From DASVHS01 sp035468985 (GTDB lineage Bacteria > Acidobacteriota > Thermoanaerobaculia > Gp7-AA8), in contig DATISF010000038.1 of NCBI GenBank assembly GCA_035468985.1, forward strand, positions 163,775-227,774: 64,000 bases of DNA, written 5' to 3'. This document shows positions 17,933-26,653 of this stretch, piece after piece (position 1 is the stretch's first letter; each line of letters starts with the position of its first letter). Position numbers and translations under genes: made by a program. The notes under the pieces were generated by a model. It did not search any database. It was not told the DNA's origin and worked only from the letters and a program-made list of their open reading frames with translations.

Positions 17933-20128
17933 CTAGATCTGCGACATGAGGATCACGCCGCGCGGGCACTCGGCGGCGCAGACGCCGCATCCCTTGCAGA
18001 AATCGAAATTGAACGTGTACGTGTCGCCGTCAGTCGTCAGCACGCCCTCCGGGCAATAGGTCAGGCAGCGATCGCACGAGTTGCACACTCCGCAGCTGAA
18101 GCAGCGTTGCGCCTCGACGGCCGCATCCGTAAGGCCGGTGTGGACCTCGGCGAACGTGTGCTCACGCAGCTCGTGACTGATCGTCCCGCCCCGCGTTCGC
18201 GCGGCGTGCGGGAACGTGCGCGTCCGGATCAGGTCCGCGGTGGCCACCTGGGCCTCGTCGCGATCGATCAGATCGTGACCGGTGAGCGTGCAGTGGATGT
18301 GCAGCGCGGCGCGACGGCCGCTTCCGATCGCTGCGGCAACGGTGCCTTCGCTCTTTCCGAGATCGCCGCCGATGAAGACCGGAGCACCGGTGACGCCGAC
18401 GACCTTGCCGTTCTCGTGAATCTCGTTGCCTTCCGGCAGGATCGAGATGTCGGCGGATTGGCCGAGCGCAAGGATCACGCGGTCGCAGCGCACGACGAAT
18501 TCCGCCGCCGGACCGGTGGCGCGCACCGGCTGCCGCCGGCCGCTCGGATCGGGATCGCCGAGGACCATGCGCACGCAGGTGAGCGCGACGGTCTTTCCCT
18601 CACTGCTCGTGTGAACGGGGAGCGCAAGCTCGTCGAGCACGATGCCTTCTTCGATCGCGGCCTCGATTTCCTCGGCGATCGCCGGCATCTCCGCTCGCGA
18701 ACGGCGATAAAGGATGTGGACATCGGACGCGCCGAGCCGCCGCGCGGAGCGTGCCGCGTCGATTGCCGTGTTGCCGCCGCCGACAACGACGACGCGCATG
18801 CCGGAGACGTTCTCTTCGCCGCGATGCACCCCTTCGAGAAAATCGATTCCCTGCCGGACGGCTTCGCGGCTTTCGCCGAGGTCGAGCGAACGCGATTCCT
18901 GCAGTCCGGTGGCAACGAACACGGCCGAGTAGTGCCGGGTCAGCTCGCGCAGCGCGGCGCGGTCGATGCGGGCATCGGTATACGCGGTGACGCCGTGCAT
19001 CAGGATGAAGCCGAGCTCGCGATCGAGCACTTCGCGCGGCAATCGATATTCGGGAATGCCGTTGCGCAACACACCGCCGAGCTGATCGCCCGCCTCGAAG
19101 AGTGAGACGTGATAGCCGAGCTTGGCCAGCTGATACGCGGCGCTCAGTCCGGCCGGTCCCGATCCGACGACGGCGATTCGTTCGTGCACGGCTTGCAAGA
19201 CAGGATTCGGCCACTCACCGTGATCGGAGACGAAGCGCTCCAGCTCCCGCACGTTCACGCCTTCATCGAACTCGTTGCGATTGCATGCCGCCATGCACGG
19301 CGCGGGACAAACGCGGCCGCAGATCCCTGGAAGTGGCGACGTTTCCAAAAGCACGGCGAGCGCCTCGTCATACGCGGCGCGCGACGCGGCCTGAACGAAC
19401 CGCTGCACGTCGTTACCTGCCGGACAGCTGGAATTGCACGGCGGCGTCAGCGTGCGCCGCTCCGGCCTGCGAGTTGCCCACGAGCCGGTGCGGATCTGCG
19501 GCGGCGCTCCGGTGTTGGGATCGAGGAGGCTGACCGCTGGTGTGGTGCCGGGCTCCGGCCGGCTCTCCCGAAGGCCGCCGGGGACGACGGCACTAGACGA
19601 CGTCTCGAATGCTTCTTTCGCCGCGACGAGATTCGCGCTGCCGAACCCGAGATCGTCGAACGTCGCGGTGACTTCGTCGAACGTGAGACCCGAGGAACGG
19701 GCAACGGCGCCCATCATCGTCGTATTGACGATCGGCACAGCGCGCGTCCCGAGTCCGTTCTCGACGGCGATGCTCGTCGCGTCGATCGTCCAGACCGTAT
19801 GGCCGGCGAACATCGCAGCCAGCTCCGCGGTCGCGCGCGGCGTATTCAGGATGATCGCGCCGTCCCGTTTCAGCCCGGTGAGAATGCCGGGGCCGATCAA
19901 TGTGGGGTCGAGGACGATGACGTGATCCGGCTCACGAATCTGATTGTGGTTCGTGATCTCGGCGTCATCGATCCGGACGTACGCCTGGATCGGCGCACCC
20001 GATCGCTCCGCGGCGTAAACCCCGAATGCCTGCGTGTATTTGCCTTTTGCGAACCAGGCGGCGGCAATCAGCTTCGCCAGTGTCACTCCGCCCTGTCCGC
20101 CGCGGCCGTAGATGGTGATCTCGATCAT
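17933..20128 (-). CDS. PorG - GltD-like NAD(P)H:ferredoxin oxidoreductase - PorD ferredoxin fusion
   Basis: 731 residues in one frame. Residues 1-185 are the gamma subunit (PorG) of 2-oxoacid oxidoreductases ('YGRGGQGGVTLAKLI' at 7-21, 'TTMMGAVA'). A ~45-residue linker follows. Residues 230-640 are a GltD/NfnB-like flavoprotein: N-terminal cluster cysteines 231, 235, 270, 274, 278 and 282 ('GICGRVCPAPCMAAC'), FAD loop 'VVGSGPAGLSAA' at 320-331, and NAD(P)H loop 'VVVGGGNTAIDAA' at 447-459. Residues 672-731 are a ferredoxin delta domain with cysteines 676-692 and CxxCxxCxxxC at 711-721. It probably passes electrons between ferredoxin-level clusters and NAD(P)(H), so the complex could use NADPH for reductive carboxylation or reduce NAD(P)+. 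First gene of the operon. Confidence 0.9.
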   Translation of the reverse strand: MIEITIYGRGGQGGVTLAKLIAAAWFAKGKYTQAFGVYAAERSGAPIQAYVRIDDAEITNHNQIREPDHVIVLDPTLIGPGILTGLKRDGAIILNTPRATAELAAMFAGHTVWTIDATSIAVENGLGTRAVPIVNTTMMGAVARSSGLTFDEVTATFDDLGFGSANLVAAKEAFETSSSAVVPGGLRESRPEPGTTPAVSLLDPNTGAPPQIRTGSWATRRPERRTLTPPCNSSCPAGNDVQRFVQAASRAAYDEALAVLLETSPLPGICGRVCPAPCMAACNRNEFDEGVNVRELERFVSDHGEWPNPVLQAVHERIAVVGSGPAGLSAAYQLAKLGYHVSLFEAGDQLGGVLRNGIPEYRLPREVLDRELGFILMHGVTAYTDARIDRAALRELTRHYSAVFVATGLQESRSLDLGESREAVRQGIDFLEGVHRGEENVSGMRVVVVGGGNTAIDAARSARRLGASDVHILYRRSRAEMPAIAEEIEAAIEEGIVLDELALPVHTSSEGKTVALTCVRMVLGDPDPSGRRQPVRATGPAAEFVVRCDRVILALGQSADISILPEGNEIHENGKVVGVTGAPVFIGGDLGKSEGTVAAAIGSGRRAALHIHCTLTGHDLIDRDEAQVATADLIRTRTFPHAARTRGGTISHELREHTFAEVHTGLTDAAVEAQRCFSCGVCNSCDRCLTYCPEGVLTTDGDTYTFNFDFCKGCGVCAAECPRGVILMSQI

Positions 20129-20296
20129 CGCGACTCTCGCTCCGGCGGAACATTCTGTTCACGCGGGTGAGCAAGGAGGGATGCGGAGGGTCACTTGCGG
20201 GTGTGACGCTTGCTGGGTTTTGACGACTTTCGTACGGAAAGAAGCGTCTTTCGTGACGGGCTCCTCCATATATTGGTGCTCCAGGAGACGCTAACC

Positions 20297-20830
20297 ATGC
20301 CTGTCCAGGGCAACCTCGCGGCGATGCCAATCCCCGAAGTGCTGATGTGGATCAGTCAGTTCCAGAAGACCGGAACGCTCGAGGTGCGGACGAAGACTCA
20401 CGGCGTGGAGACGATGGCATTCGAGGGCGGCGCCCTCATCTACTCCTCCTCCTCCAACCCCGAAGGCACCCTCGGACGCCTGCTGCTGAAGTATGGCGTG
20501 GTGACGGAGGACATGCACAAGCAGGCGCGCGAGCTGCGGAAGACGAAATCGATTGCCGTGGCCAAGGCGCTGCTCGAGCTGGAAATGCTCACCGAGGATC
20601 AACTCCTCCGTTTCCTCCGCAAGAAAGCGGAGAAGGAGCTGTTCGAGCTGTTCGAGCTGACCGACGGCGATTTCACGTTCAACGAGAGCCTGCTGCCGTC
20701 GATCGAGCTGCTGCCGCTGCGGGTCGACGTGTCGAAAATGCTTCTGCGCGTGACCCAGGATCGCGATGAGAAGGGCGAGTACGACTTCGACTCCACCGGG
20801 ATCCGGTTGGATATCCCGACGGATTTCTAG
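20297..20830 (+). CDS. DUF4388 domain protein
   Basis: 177 residues starting at ATG 20297, chosen because AGGAGA lies 8 nt upstream; an earlier in-frame start lacks one. The N-terminal ~95 residues match DUF4388: 'NLAAMPIPEVLMWISQFQKTG' (in part), 'TLEVRT', 'GGALIYSSSSNPEGTLG'. Helical segments follow ('LTEDQLLRFLRKKAEKELFELF', in part) and then 'FELTDGDFTFNESLLPS', a typical continuation. In other bacteria this domain occurs in regulatory and gliding-motility proteins and may mediate protein contacts. No enzymatic motif. It is convergent with the LytTR regulator and overlaps it by 4 nt. The 168 bp upstream (20129-20296) separate it from the por operon and hold both promoters. Confidence 0.8.
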   Translation: MPVQGNLAAMPIPEVLMWISQFQKTGTLEVRTKTHGVETMAFEGGALIYSSSSNPEGTLGRLLLKYGVVTEDMHKQARELRKTKSIAVAKALLELEMLTEDQLLRFLRKKAEKELFELFELTDGDFTFNESLLPSIELLPLRVDVSKMLLRVTQDRDEKGEYDFDSTGIRLDIPTDF

Positions 20831-21555
20831 AGCAACTCCTTCAATCTCGCGTACCCGCTCCGGCTGACCGGCAGTTTCGTGCCGTCGCGCAGGATGGCGA
20901 TGCGGCTGTCTTTCGCGTACAGCTCGATCTTCTCGATACGATCGATGTTCAGAAGATAGGAACGGTGGATGCGCACGAAGCGATCCGGATCGAGCTCGGG
21001 GGCGAGGTCGCCGATCGCCTGTTGCTTGCGCAGTTTCGCTCCGCCGGTGACGATCACGATCGCGTCGTCCGCGGCTTCGATGTAATCGATGCGGCTCACC
21101 GGCACAACCTGAATCGAACCGTCCTCCCCCTTCACCACGATCCGCTGCAGCGGCTTCGAACGCAGCGCCTCACCGAGTGGAGCGGCGGCCGTTCTCGGCC
21201 GCCGAAGCTGATCGCGAACGCGGCGCATGACCTCGCGAAACCTCTCCTCCGAAAACGGCTTGAGCAGATAGTCGAGCGCATGGACCTCGAATGCGCGCAG
21301 CGCGTACTCATCATGCGCGGTGACGAAGACGACCAACGGCGATCGGTCGACGAGTGACAAGACCTCGAAACCGTCGAGCTTCGGCATCTGGATGTCGAGC
21401 AGCAGCAGATCGGGATCATGCTCGCCGATCTTCTTGACGGCCTCGAACCCGTTCGCGCACTCGGCGACGATCTCGACGTCATCTTCCGCGGCGAGGAATT
21501 CGCGAAGGATCTCGCGCGCCGGCGGCTCGTCGTCGACGATCACCGTCCGGATCAT
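20827..21555 (-). CDS. LytTR-family response regulator
   Basis: 242 residues. Receiver domain 1-120 with acidic pair Asp8/Asp9, phosphoacceptor Asp54 ('LLLLDIQMP'), 'FVTAHDEYALRAF' and switch Lys in 'YLLKPF'. C-terminal LytTR DNA-binding domain ~140-242: 'IDYIEAADDAIVIVTGG', 'FVRIHRSYLLNIDRIEKIE', 'LPVSRSGYARLKELL'. It will bind promoter direct repeats when phosphorylated by the LytS-like kinase encoded just upstream. The start overlaps the kinase stop by 4 nt. Confidence 0.93.
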   Translation of the reverse strand: MIRTVIVDDEPPAREILREFLAAEDDVEIVAECANGFEAVKKIGEHDPDLLLLDIQMPKLDGFEVLSLVDRSPLVVFVTAHDEYALRAFEVHALDYLLKPFSEERFREVMRRVRDQLRRPRTAAAPLGEALRSKPLQRIVVKGEDGSIQVVPVSRIDYIEAADDAIVIVTGGAKLRKQQAIGDLAPELDPDRFVRIHRSYLLNIDRIEKIELYAKDSRIAILRDGTKLPVSRSGYARLKELL

Positions 21556-22556
21556 CTGGGCAGCTCGATTTGAACGTGGAACCGTCCCTCGTTTTCGACC
21601 GCGTGCAGGCGCCCGCGGCCGTCGGAGACCGCGTTCAGGCGACCGGCGGCGTTCTGCAGTCCGATGCCTTCGCCGCGGGAGTCGGGACGATCGGGATCGG
21701 CGGGATTGTCGATGCTGATGCGCAGCGTGCCCTCGTGCAGGTTGGCGTTCACGTCGATCGTGCCTCCCTCGACCACCGAGGCGATGCCGTGGCGCACGGC
21801 GTTTTCCACAAGCGGTTGCAGCAGGAGCGGCGGGACCATGCAGTTGGCCGCGGCATCGTCGACGTTGATGTGCGTCTTCAGCCGGTCGCCAAAGCGCACT
21901 TTCTCGATGGCGAGATATCGCGTCACCAGATCGATCTCCTCGCCGAGCGTGATTCGCTCCAGCGCTCCGATGCGCAGCATGAGCCGGAAGAACTCGGCCA
22001 GGCGCTGCGCCATCTCACGCGCGTCGTTCGGGCGCGACCCGCACAGCGAGGCCACGGCGTTGAGGCTGTTGAAGAGAAAGTGCGGGTCGACTTGCGACTT
22101 GAACGCGCGCAGCTCGGCCTCGCGGGCCAGAACCTGGTAACGCAGAGCCGCCGCCTCCGCCTCCCGCGACGCTTCGACCTCCAGAACGAGATAGTGAACG
22201 ATCACGGTGCCGATGTAGAGAATCACACCGAGCGCGAACAGAGGCATGGGATCGGGCAGCGGCTGCTTCAGGGCGGTCGAGGATGCCACCCAGGCCACGG
22301 TCCACAAGGCGCTCGCCGCTGCCGCCGAACCGCCGTGCGTGGCTATCAATTGGGTGACCGCGGTGCCGCGCAACGGCATGGCCCGGCAGAGATATCGCGA
22401 GGCCAGGCCGATGAATCCGAGAAGAAGCGAGGGAGCAACGGCCGCCAGAACAACGGCTCCCAGCTGCGCTCCCGTCTTCCACAACAAGACCACGGAGCTG
22501 ACGAGCGCCGCCGACGCAACCGCGCCGGCCGCATACAACACCACGCGCCTGTTCAT
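21552..22556 (-). CDS. LytS/YehU-type sensor histidine kinase
   Basis: 334 residues. The N-terminal ~125 residues hold about four membrane helices with no recognisable extracellular sensor. The His_kinase motif 'FKSQVDPHFLFNSLNAV' places the phosphorylated histidine at His159. The catalytic domain contains 'PPLLLQPLVENAVRHGI' (N-box) and 'EGIGLQNAAGRLNAV' (G-box). It phosphorylates the LytTR regulator encoded downstream. With only a short membrane sensor, signal input probably comes from membrane-embedded partners, and the LiaF-like proteins of the same operon are good candidates. Confidence 0.92.
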   Translation of the reverse strand: MNRRVVLYAAGAVASAALVSSVVLLWKTGAQLGAVVLAAVAPSLLLGFIGLASRYLCRAMPLRGTAVTQLIATHGGSAAAASALWTVAWVASSTALKQPLPDPMPLFALGVILYIGTVIVHYLVLEVEASREAEAAALRYQVLAREAELRAFKSQVDPHFLFNSLNAVASLCGSRPNDAREMAQRLAEFFRLMLRIGALERITLGEEIDLVTRYLAIEKVRFGDRLKTHINVDDAAANCMVPPLLLQPLVENAVRHGIASVVEGGTIDVNANLHEGTLRISIDNPADPDRPDSRGEGIGLQNAAGRLNAVSDGRGRLHAVENEGRFHVQIELPR

Positions 22557-23215
22557 GTCTCCTCCCTCGGATGTTTCACTTCGACCGCGCCCATGATCAC
22601 GCTGCCGCGAATCAGAAGCCGTGGCGCACCGGTCGGCTCTGCGATGGTCGTGCTGTTGACGAATGCGCCGAGAATCGACGTTACGTGCTCTTCAACGATC
22701 CAGCCGCGCGGCACGCGGATCTCGATGCCGCCCCAGAACGCGAGAACGTCGACGACCGCCTGGCGCGTCTCCGGGGCGATCGTGATCTCACACCCTCCCA
22801 TCACGGCGGTGGCATCGCCCGCGACGATCCCGCTGCCTCCGATCGTCCGTCCGCTTCCGCCCATCACCGCCACGGCGTGAAACAGCGCGGCGTCCTTCAC
22901 GGGCGGACGGAGCGCCTGCATCACCAGCGTGACACCGCCAACGGTGATCAGCAGCGGCGTGAGCGCGAGAAGTTGCCGCACGTACAGATGCGGGGTGTTC
23001 GGCAGAAACGTCAGGCCGATGAAAATCATCACCGCGCCGCCGAGCCAGCGCCGCTCCGCGAGATGGACGATCCCGAACGCGATCAGCGGCAGCGACCACC
23101 ACTGCAGGTAATCCCATGCCCGAATCTTGTGCAGGTGATCCAGCCACAGAATGACGCCGAGGGCCAGGACCGCCGTCCCGCCGATGAGCTGACGCCACGG
23201 ATCATTGCGCTTCAT
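22553..23215 (-). CDS. LiaF-like membrane protein (C-terminal beta-domain)
   Basis: 220 residues from ATG 23215; longer in-frame extension overlaps the neighbour and is rejected. Four short hydrophobic segments occupy residues ~10-95 (DUF5668-like: 'LIGGTAVLALGVILWLDHL', 'WWSLPLIAFGIVHL'). A soluble beta-helical domain follows with the recurrent strand pattern 'AVMGGSGRTIGGSG', 'AVMGGCEITI', 'AFWGGIEIRVP', as in LiaF, the negative regulator of cell-envelope stress sensors. It probably modulates the adjacent LytS-like kinase. It overlaps the upstream gene by 14 nt and the kinase gene by 4 nt. Confidence 0.85.
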   Translation of the reverse strand: MKRNDPWRQLIGGTAVLALGVILWLDHLHKIRAWDYLQWWSLPLIAFGIVHLAERRWLGGAVMIFIGLTFLPNTPHLYVRQLLALTPLLITVGGVTLVMQALRPPVKDAALFHAVAVMGGSGRTIGGSGIVAGDATAVMGGCEITIAPETRQAVVDVLAFWGGIEIRVPRGWIVEEHVTSILGAFVNSTTIAEPTGAPRLLIRGSVIMGAVEVKHPREET

Positions 23216-23543
23216 TGCGACGCACCGTTTCGAAAAGCGTCCGGGCGATGATCGCTGCGCCGAACGCGATGAGCAGTAACGGCCACGACGACTGGAACGT
23301 GAGGCCGAACAGATGAGCATGTGCGGCCTGCAACCAGAGGCCGACCACGACGAACCAGAAGCCGCCCCACACGTTGCGCTTGACAAGCTTCGCCACTCCG
23401 ATGATCACGAAGATCATCGGCCAGTAGAGATGAATGAGATGGTCGACGTCGGCAAATCCGAAGCGGTCGAGGAGAAACAGCACACCCATGCCGATGAGCA
23501 GCAATCCCCACACGAGCGCTCCGGTGTTGATCGGTCGATTCAT
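23202..23543 (-). CDS. DUF5668-type small membrane protein
   Basis: 113 residues with four hydrophobic segments. 'LVWGLLLIGMGVLFLLDRF' (first pair), 'LYWPMIFVIIGVAKLVK' and 'SSWPLLLIAFGAAIIARTL' follow the LiaF N-terminal membrane pattern. There is no C-terminal beta-domain. It may pair with the two LiaF-like neighbours. It overlaps both flanking genes, by 14 nt downstream and 4 nt upstream, so translation is coupled through this operon. Confidence 0.8.
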   Translation of the reverse strand: MNRPINTGALVWGLLLIGMGVLFLLDRFGFADVDHLIHLYWPMIFVIIGVAKLVKRNVWGGFWFVVVGLWLQAAHAHLFGLTFQSSWPLLLIAFGAAIIARTLFETVRRNEAQ

Positions 23544-24310
23544 CGAAGATCCCCCCCTTCTCGCCGTCGAGATCGATCTTCGACAGCTCGCATAATGTCA
23601 GACTGTGCACGAACCCTCGCCGCGGCGTCCTTCACGTCGACGCCGCCCATCATCACGAATCCGCGCAGGACGAGCTGCCGCCCCGTGCGCTTCGATCGGG
23701 TCTTCATTTCGATGCCGCCCATGAACGGCACCACCTCACCCACCACTTCCCAACCATCAGGAATGCGCACGTCCACACCGCCCATCAGCACGAGCACTTC
23801 GATCACCGCCGGGCCGTGCTGAATGTCCGCTTGCGTGAGATCGAGCCGACAACCGCTCATGAATGCGACGATCCGGCCTCCCTTGAAGTCGCGCGAGTCG
23901 ATGACGACTTTCCGGCTGGAGAGAATCGCCCAGATGTTTCCGGAGGTCCCGTTCGCCGCAAGCTGCGAACGGAATCCGAGCGCCTGGGCCACGATGACGG
24001 TGCCCGCGCCGATGAGCAGCAGCGGCCAGAGGTCGAACAGCGAGAACCGCAGCAAGCGGGTGTTGAAGGCGATGAGAATCGCGCCGAGCGCGATCATCAC
24101 CACCGCGAACCCGCGGCTGGTCACGTCGCCGAGCTTCACCAGTCCGACGGCGATGAACACGACCGGCCAATAGCGAAGATAACGATCGCCGTCGACAAGA
24201 TGGAGGTTGTCGAGCGTCAGCAGTACACCGAGGACAGCGAAAAAGACGCCGGCCACGAGCCTGACGTTGAAGGCCGCCGGAATCGCGGGCCTTGTGAGTT
24301 GCTGTTCCAT
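23540..24310 (-). CDS. LiaF-like membrane protein, first gene of the operon
   Basis: 256 residues. Membrane segments ~20-110 ('GVFFAVLGVLLTLDNLHLV', 'RYWPVVFIAVGLVKLG', 'LWPLLLIGAGTVIVAQAL'). C-terminal LiaF-like beta-domain with three 'GG' turns: 'FMSGCRLDLTQ', 'VLMGGVDVRIPDGWEV', 'FMGGIEMKT', 'VMMGGVDVKDA'. The second LiaF-like protein downstream has the same architecture, so these look like paralogues in one operon with LytS/LytR. Gene order and overlaps imply one transcript from the region 24311-24479, which has no other gene. Confidence 0.85.
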   Translation of the reverse strand: MEQQLTRPAIPAAFNVRLVAGVFFAVLGVLLTLDNLHLVDGDRYLRYWPVVFIAVGLVKLGDVTSRGFAVVMIALGAILIAFNTRLLRFSLFDLWPLLLIGAGTVIVAQALGFRSQLAANGTSGNIWAILSSRKVVIDSRDFKGGRIVAFMSGCRLDLTQADIQHGPAVIEVLVLMGGVDVRIPDGWEVVGEVVPFMGGIEMKTRSKRTGRQLVLRGFVMMGGVDVKDAAARVRAQSDIMRAVEDRSRRREGGDLR

Positions 24311-24479
24311 GCGCGGAACATACGGCCGGCGCGGCTCGAGGTCACCGAGCGGGCGGTGAACGGTGGCGGCAGGGCGGCAAGCGGCGACCGCTCTGCGTCA
24401 CGTCGCCGGGTCGGCCCCGTCACACGGAGAGATGCGAGACAGGTCTAGATTCAGACAGTCCCTTCCAAGCGAGGCCGAT

Positions 24480-24698
24480 ATGAAGTCGTCGCCTTCTGTC
24501 GTCATCTGGCGCGTCCGGCGCGCCCATCATCAATATCGCTGCATCGTCGAACAGCTCGCCGAGGAGTGCTTCGCGTTGCAGATGTTCCGCGGTCATGAAC
24601 TGGTTCTCACCGAATTCTTCGACGAACCGGGACCGCTGCTCGCGCGCGCGGACGTGCTGCGCGCCGAGATCACCGAAACGCATGCCGTCGCAGTCTGA
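24480..24698 (+). CDS. Small protein of unknown function
   Basis: 72 residues from ATG 24480. It is basic at the N-terminus ('VIWRVRRAHHQYRCIVEQ') and acidic at the C-terminus, with a single Cys in 'RCIVEQ' and one in 'EECFALQMF'. No known family is recognised. The stop is 9 nt before the thiolase-like gene, so it may be the first gene of that operon. The 169-bp gap to the left (24311-24479) also holds the promoter for the divergent LiaF operon. Coding status is moderately supported by frame and position. Confidence 0.5.
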   Translation: MKSSPSVVIWRVRRAHHQYRCIVEQLAEECFALQMFRGHELVLTEFFDEPGPLLARADVLRAEITETHAVAV

Positions 24699-24707
24699 GG
24701 AGAACGC

Positions 24708-26108
24708 ATGATCAAGTTTGGACCCGGGAACCTTCGCGTCCCGAAATGGACCCGCCCCGTGTACCTCGTCGCCGCGGGCACCACCGATTACCGCAAGCGC
24801 TATCCGGAAAAGAAACTGGAAGAGCTCTGCATGATGGCCTTCCGCATGCTGCTCGAGGAAAACGATCTGAAGAAGGATCCGCTGGAGGTCAAATCGCTCA
24901 TCAACTTTGCGAGCTACGGCGAGTTCGCGGATCACTTTCAGGATCAGCTTCTTTGCGAAGCCAAGGTCCACGACTACCTCGGGCTCGACCTCCTGCCGAA
25001 CGTCGGCGTGAAGACCGGCGGCGCAACGGGCGGTTCGGCGATGCTCGTCGGCGCCCAGTCCATCGCCAGCGGATACAGCGACTGCACGCTCGTCCTCGGA
25101 TGGGAACGGATGGACGAGGTGAAAACGTGGACCGGCAACTACTACATCGCCAGCGCGGCGTGCAAGGACTTCGAGACGCGGCTGGCGCGAAACTACGCGA
25201 GTTACTACGCGCCGATGGCACGTCGATTCCAGGAGATGTACGGCGTCGACGATCGCGTGCGCGCCGAGATCGCCGTGCGCAATCGCGGCAACGCCTGTCA
25301 TTCGCCGTACGCACAGCAACCCGGAAAGCACACGGTCGACGAGGTACTGCAGGGTGAGATCGTCTCCGATCCCCTGCGCTTCCTCGAGTGCTGCGCGATG
25401 AGCGTCGGATCGGCGGCGGCGCTGCTCTGCTCCGAAGAAGTCGCGCATCAGCTCACCGACCGGCCCGTTCGCCTTTACATCGCGGCCGGATCGCACACGC
25501 TGCGCACCGGAGATCGTCGTCCGATGCAGATCCCGCTGCTGCCGAATGAGACGGAAGAGGGATATCGCTGGCTGTACGACGAGATGAAGAAACACGATGG
25601 GCGATGGCCGGGCTTCGAGAGCTTCGGCGCAACGCGGTTCGCCGCGTACATGGCCTACCGGATGGCCGGCGTGAAGGAACCGATCGAGGACCTCGATCTC
25701 GTCGAAACCCACGACGCGTTCACGATCTCCGATCTGCAAACCTATGGCGATGTGGGGCTGACGCTTTATGGGCGCGAACAGGATTACGTCACGTCCGGCG
25801 AGTCGTACCTCGACAATCCCAAGAGCGGAAAACCGGGGAAATGCCCCGCCAATCTTTCCGGCGGACTCCTCGGAACGATGCACGCTGTCGGCGCCACCGG
25901 AATCTTCCAGATCGGCGAGGTCACATGGCAGCTGCAGGGCAAGTACGACAAGTTCCATGGCGACGCCAAGCTCTGGACGCGCTACGGAAAGACGAAGCCG
26001 AAAGAGTGGAAGAGCCTGCAGGTCCGCAACCCGCGGCGCGGGCTGGCGATCTCGCACGCAGGCGTCGGAAGCCATGTCACGGCCGCCGTCCTCGAGAAAG
26101 CGTGGTAG
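24708..26108 (+). CDS. Thiolase-fold protein (SCP-x/DUF35-associated type) lacking the nucleophilic Cys
   Basis: 466 residues with a thiolase fold. Canonical elements are 'AQSIASGYSDCTLVLGWERM', the catalytic-His motif 'VETHDAFTISDLQTYGD' (His335), and the C-terminal 'GGLLGTMHAVGATGIFQI' (His392). At the place of the nucleophilic Cys, where related proteins read C-A-[ST]-G, this protein reads 'VKTGGATGGSAM' with Gly105, so no thiolase Cys is visible. The gene is followed after 8 nt by a DUF35 (OB-fold/Zn-ribbon) gene and then an acyl-CoA ligase. In archaeal HMG-CoA pathways and in benzylsuccinate degradation, SCP-x-type thiolases work with DUF35 partners. The product could be a non-catalytic scaffold or an enzyme with altered chemistry. 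Confidence 0.85.
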   Translation: MIKFGPGNLRVPKWTRPVYLVAAGTTDYRKRYPEKKLEELCMMAFRMLLEENDLKKDPLEVKSLINFASYGEFADHFQDQLLCEAKVHDYLGLDLLPNVGVKTGGATGGSAMLVGAQSIASGYSDCTLVLGWERMDEVKTWTGNYYIASAACKDFETRLARNYASYYAPMARRFQEMYGVDDRVRAEIAVRNRGNACHSPYAQQPGKHTVDEVLQGEIVSDPLRFLECCAMSVGSAAALLCSEEVAHQLTDRPVRLYIAAGSHTLRTGDRRPMQIPLLPNETEEGYRWLYDEMKKHDGRWPGFESFGATRFAAYMAYRMAGVKEPIEDLDLVETHDAFTISDLQTYGDVGLTLYGREQDYVTSGESYLDNPKSGKPGKCPANLSGGLLGTMHAVGATGIFQIGEVTWQLQGKYDKFHGDAKLWTRYGKTKPKEWKSLQVRNPRRGLAISHAGVGSHVTAAVLEKAW

Positions 26109-26116
26109 GAGCGAAC

Positions 26117-26653
26117 ATGAGCAAGAGCATGGCAACGCCCATCATCCCGAAGATCAAATCATCGAAAGTCGACGTCGTCGGAAATTCGTGGGTCGTGCAG
26201 ATCCCGCGGCTCGGCGACGACGGCATGCACTTTCACACGTACGGCCTTCTGACGCCGTACTTCAAGGCGCTGACCGAAGGAAAACTGATGGCGACGCGCT
26301 GCACCAACCAGAAGTGCCCCATCAGCAAAGGAAACGGCGATCCGTGGCTGCCGCCGCGCGCCGACTGCCCCGATTGCCATCAGCCGATGGTCTGGAAGCA
26401 GATCGACAATCCGCGCGGCTACATCTATACATACACGCTCGTCGAGCGAGGCGGGACCGGGCTCGAGATTCCCACCCCCTACGATCAGATCGACGTGAAG
26501 ATTGAGGGTGTCGGTACGATCGTGAAGAGCTATCTTGTGGGGAATCACCGGAAGATCAAGATCGGCGATCGGGTGAAAGCCGGGTTCCGAACCGGTCCCC
26601 AGGCGACGCACACCGCGCTCGATCTTTACTTCGAGCTGGAGGACGATCGATGA
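26117..26653 (+). CDS. DUF35 OB-fold/Zn-ribbon acyl-CoA-associated protein
   Basis: 178 residues from ATG 26117. The Zn-ribbon is visible as 'ATRCTNQKCP' and 'ADCPDCHQPM' (Cys-x4-Cys and Cys-x2-Cys). The OB-fold follows with 'GYIYTYTLVERGG', 'QIDVKIEGVGTIVKSYLVGN'-type strands and 'KIGDRVKAGF'. In known systems (BbsA, archaeal thiolase complexes) this domain bridges a thiolase and its partner and guides acyl-CoA. It lies between the thiolase-like gene and the ligase gene. Its stop overlaps the next ATG by 4 nt, so a complex of the three products is likely. Confidence 0.88.
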   Translation: MSKSMATPIIPKIKSSKVDVVGNSWVVQIPRLGDDGMHFHTYGLLTPYFKALTEGKLMATRCTNQKCPISKGNGDPWLPPRADCPDCHQPMVWKQIDNPRGYIYTYTLVERGGTGLEIPTPYDQIDVKIEGVGTIVKSYLVGNHRKIKIGDRVKAGFRTGPQATHTALDLYFELEDDR

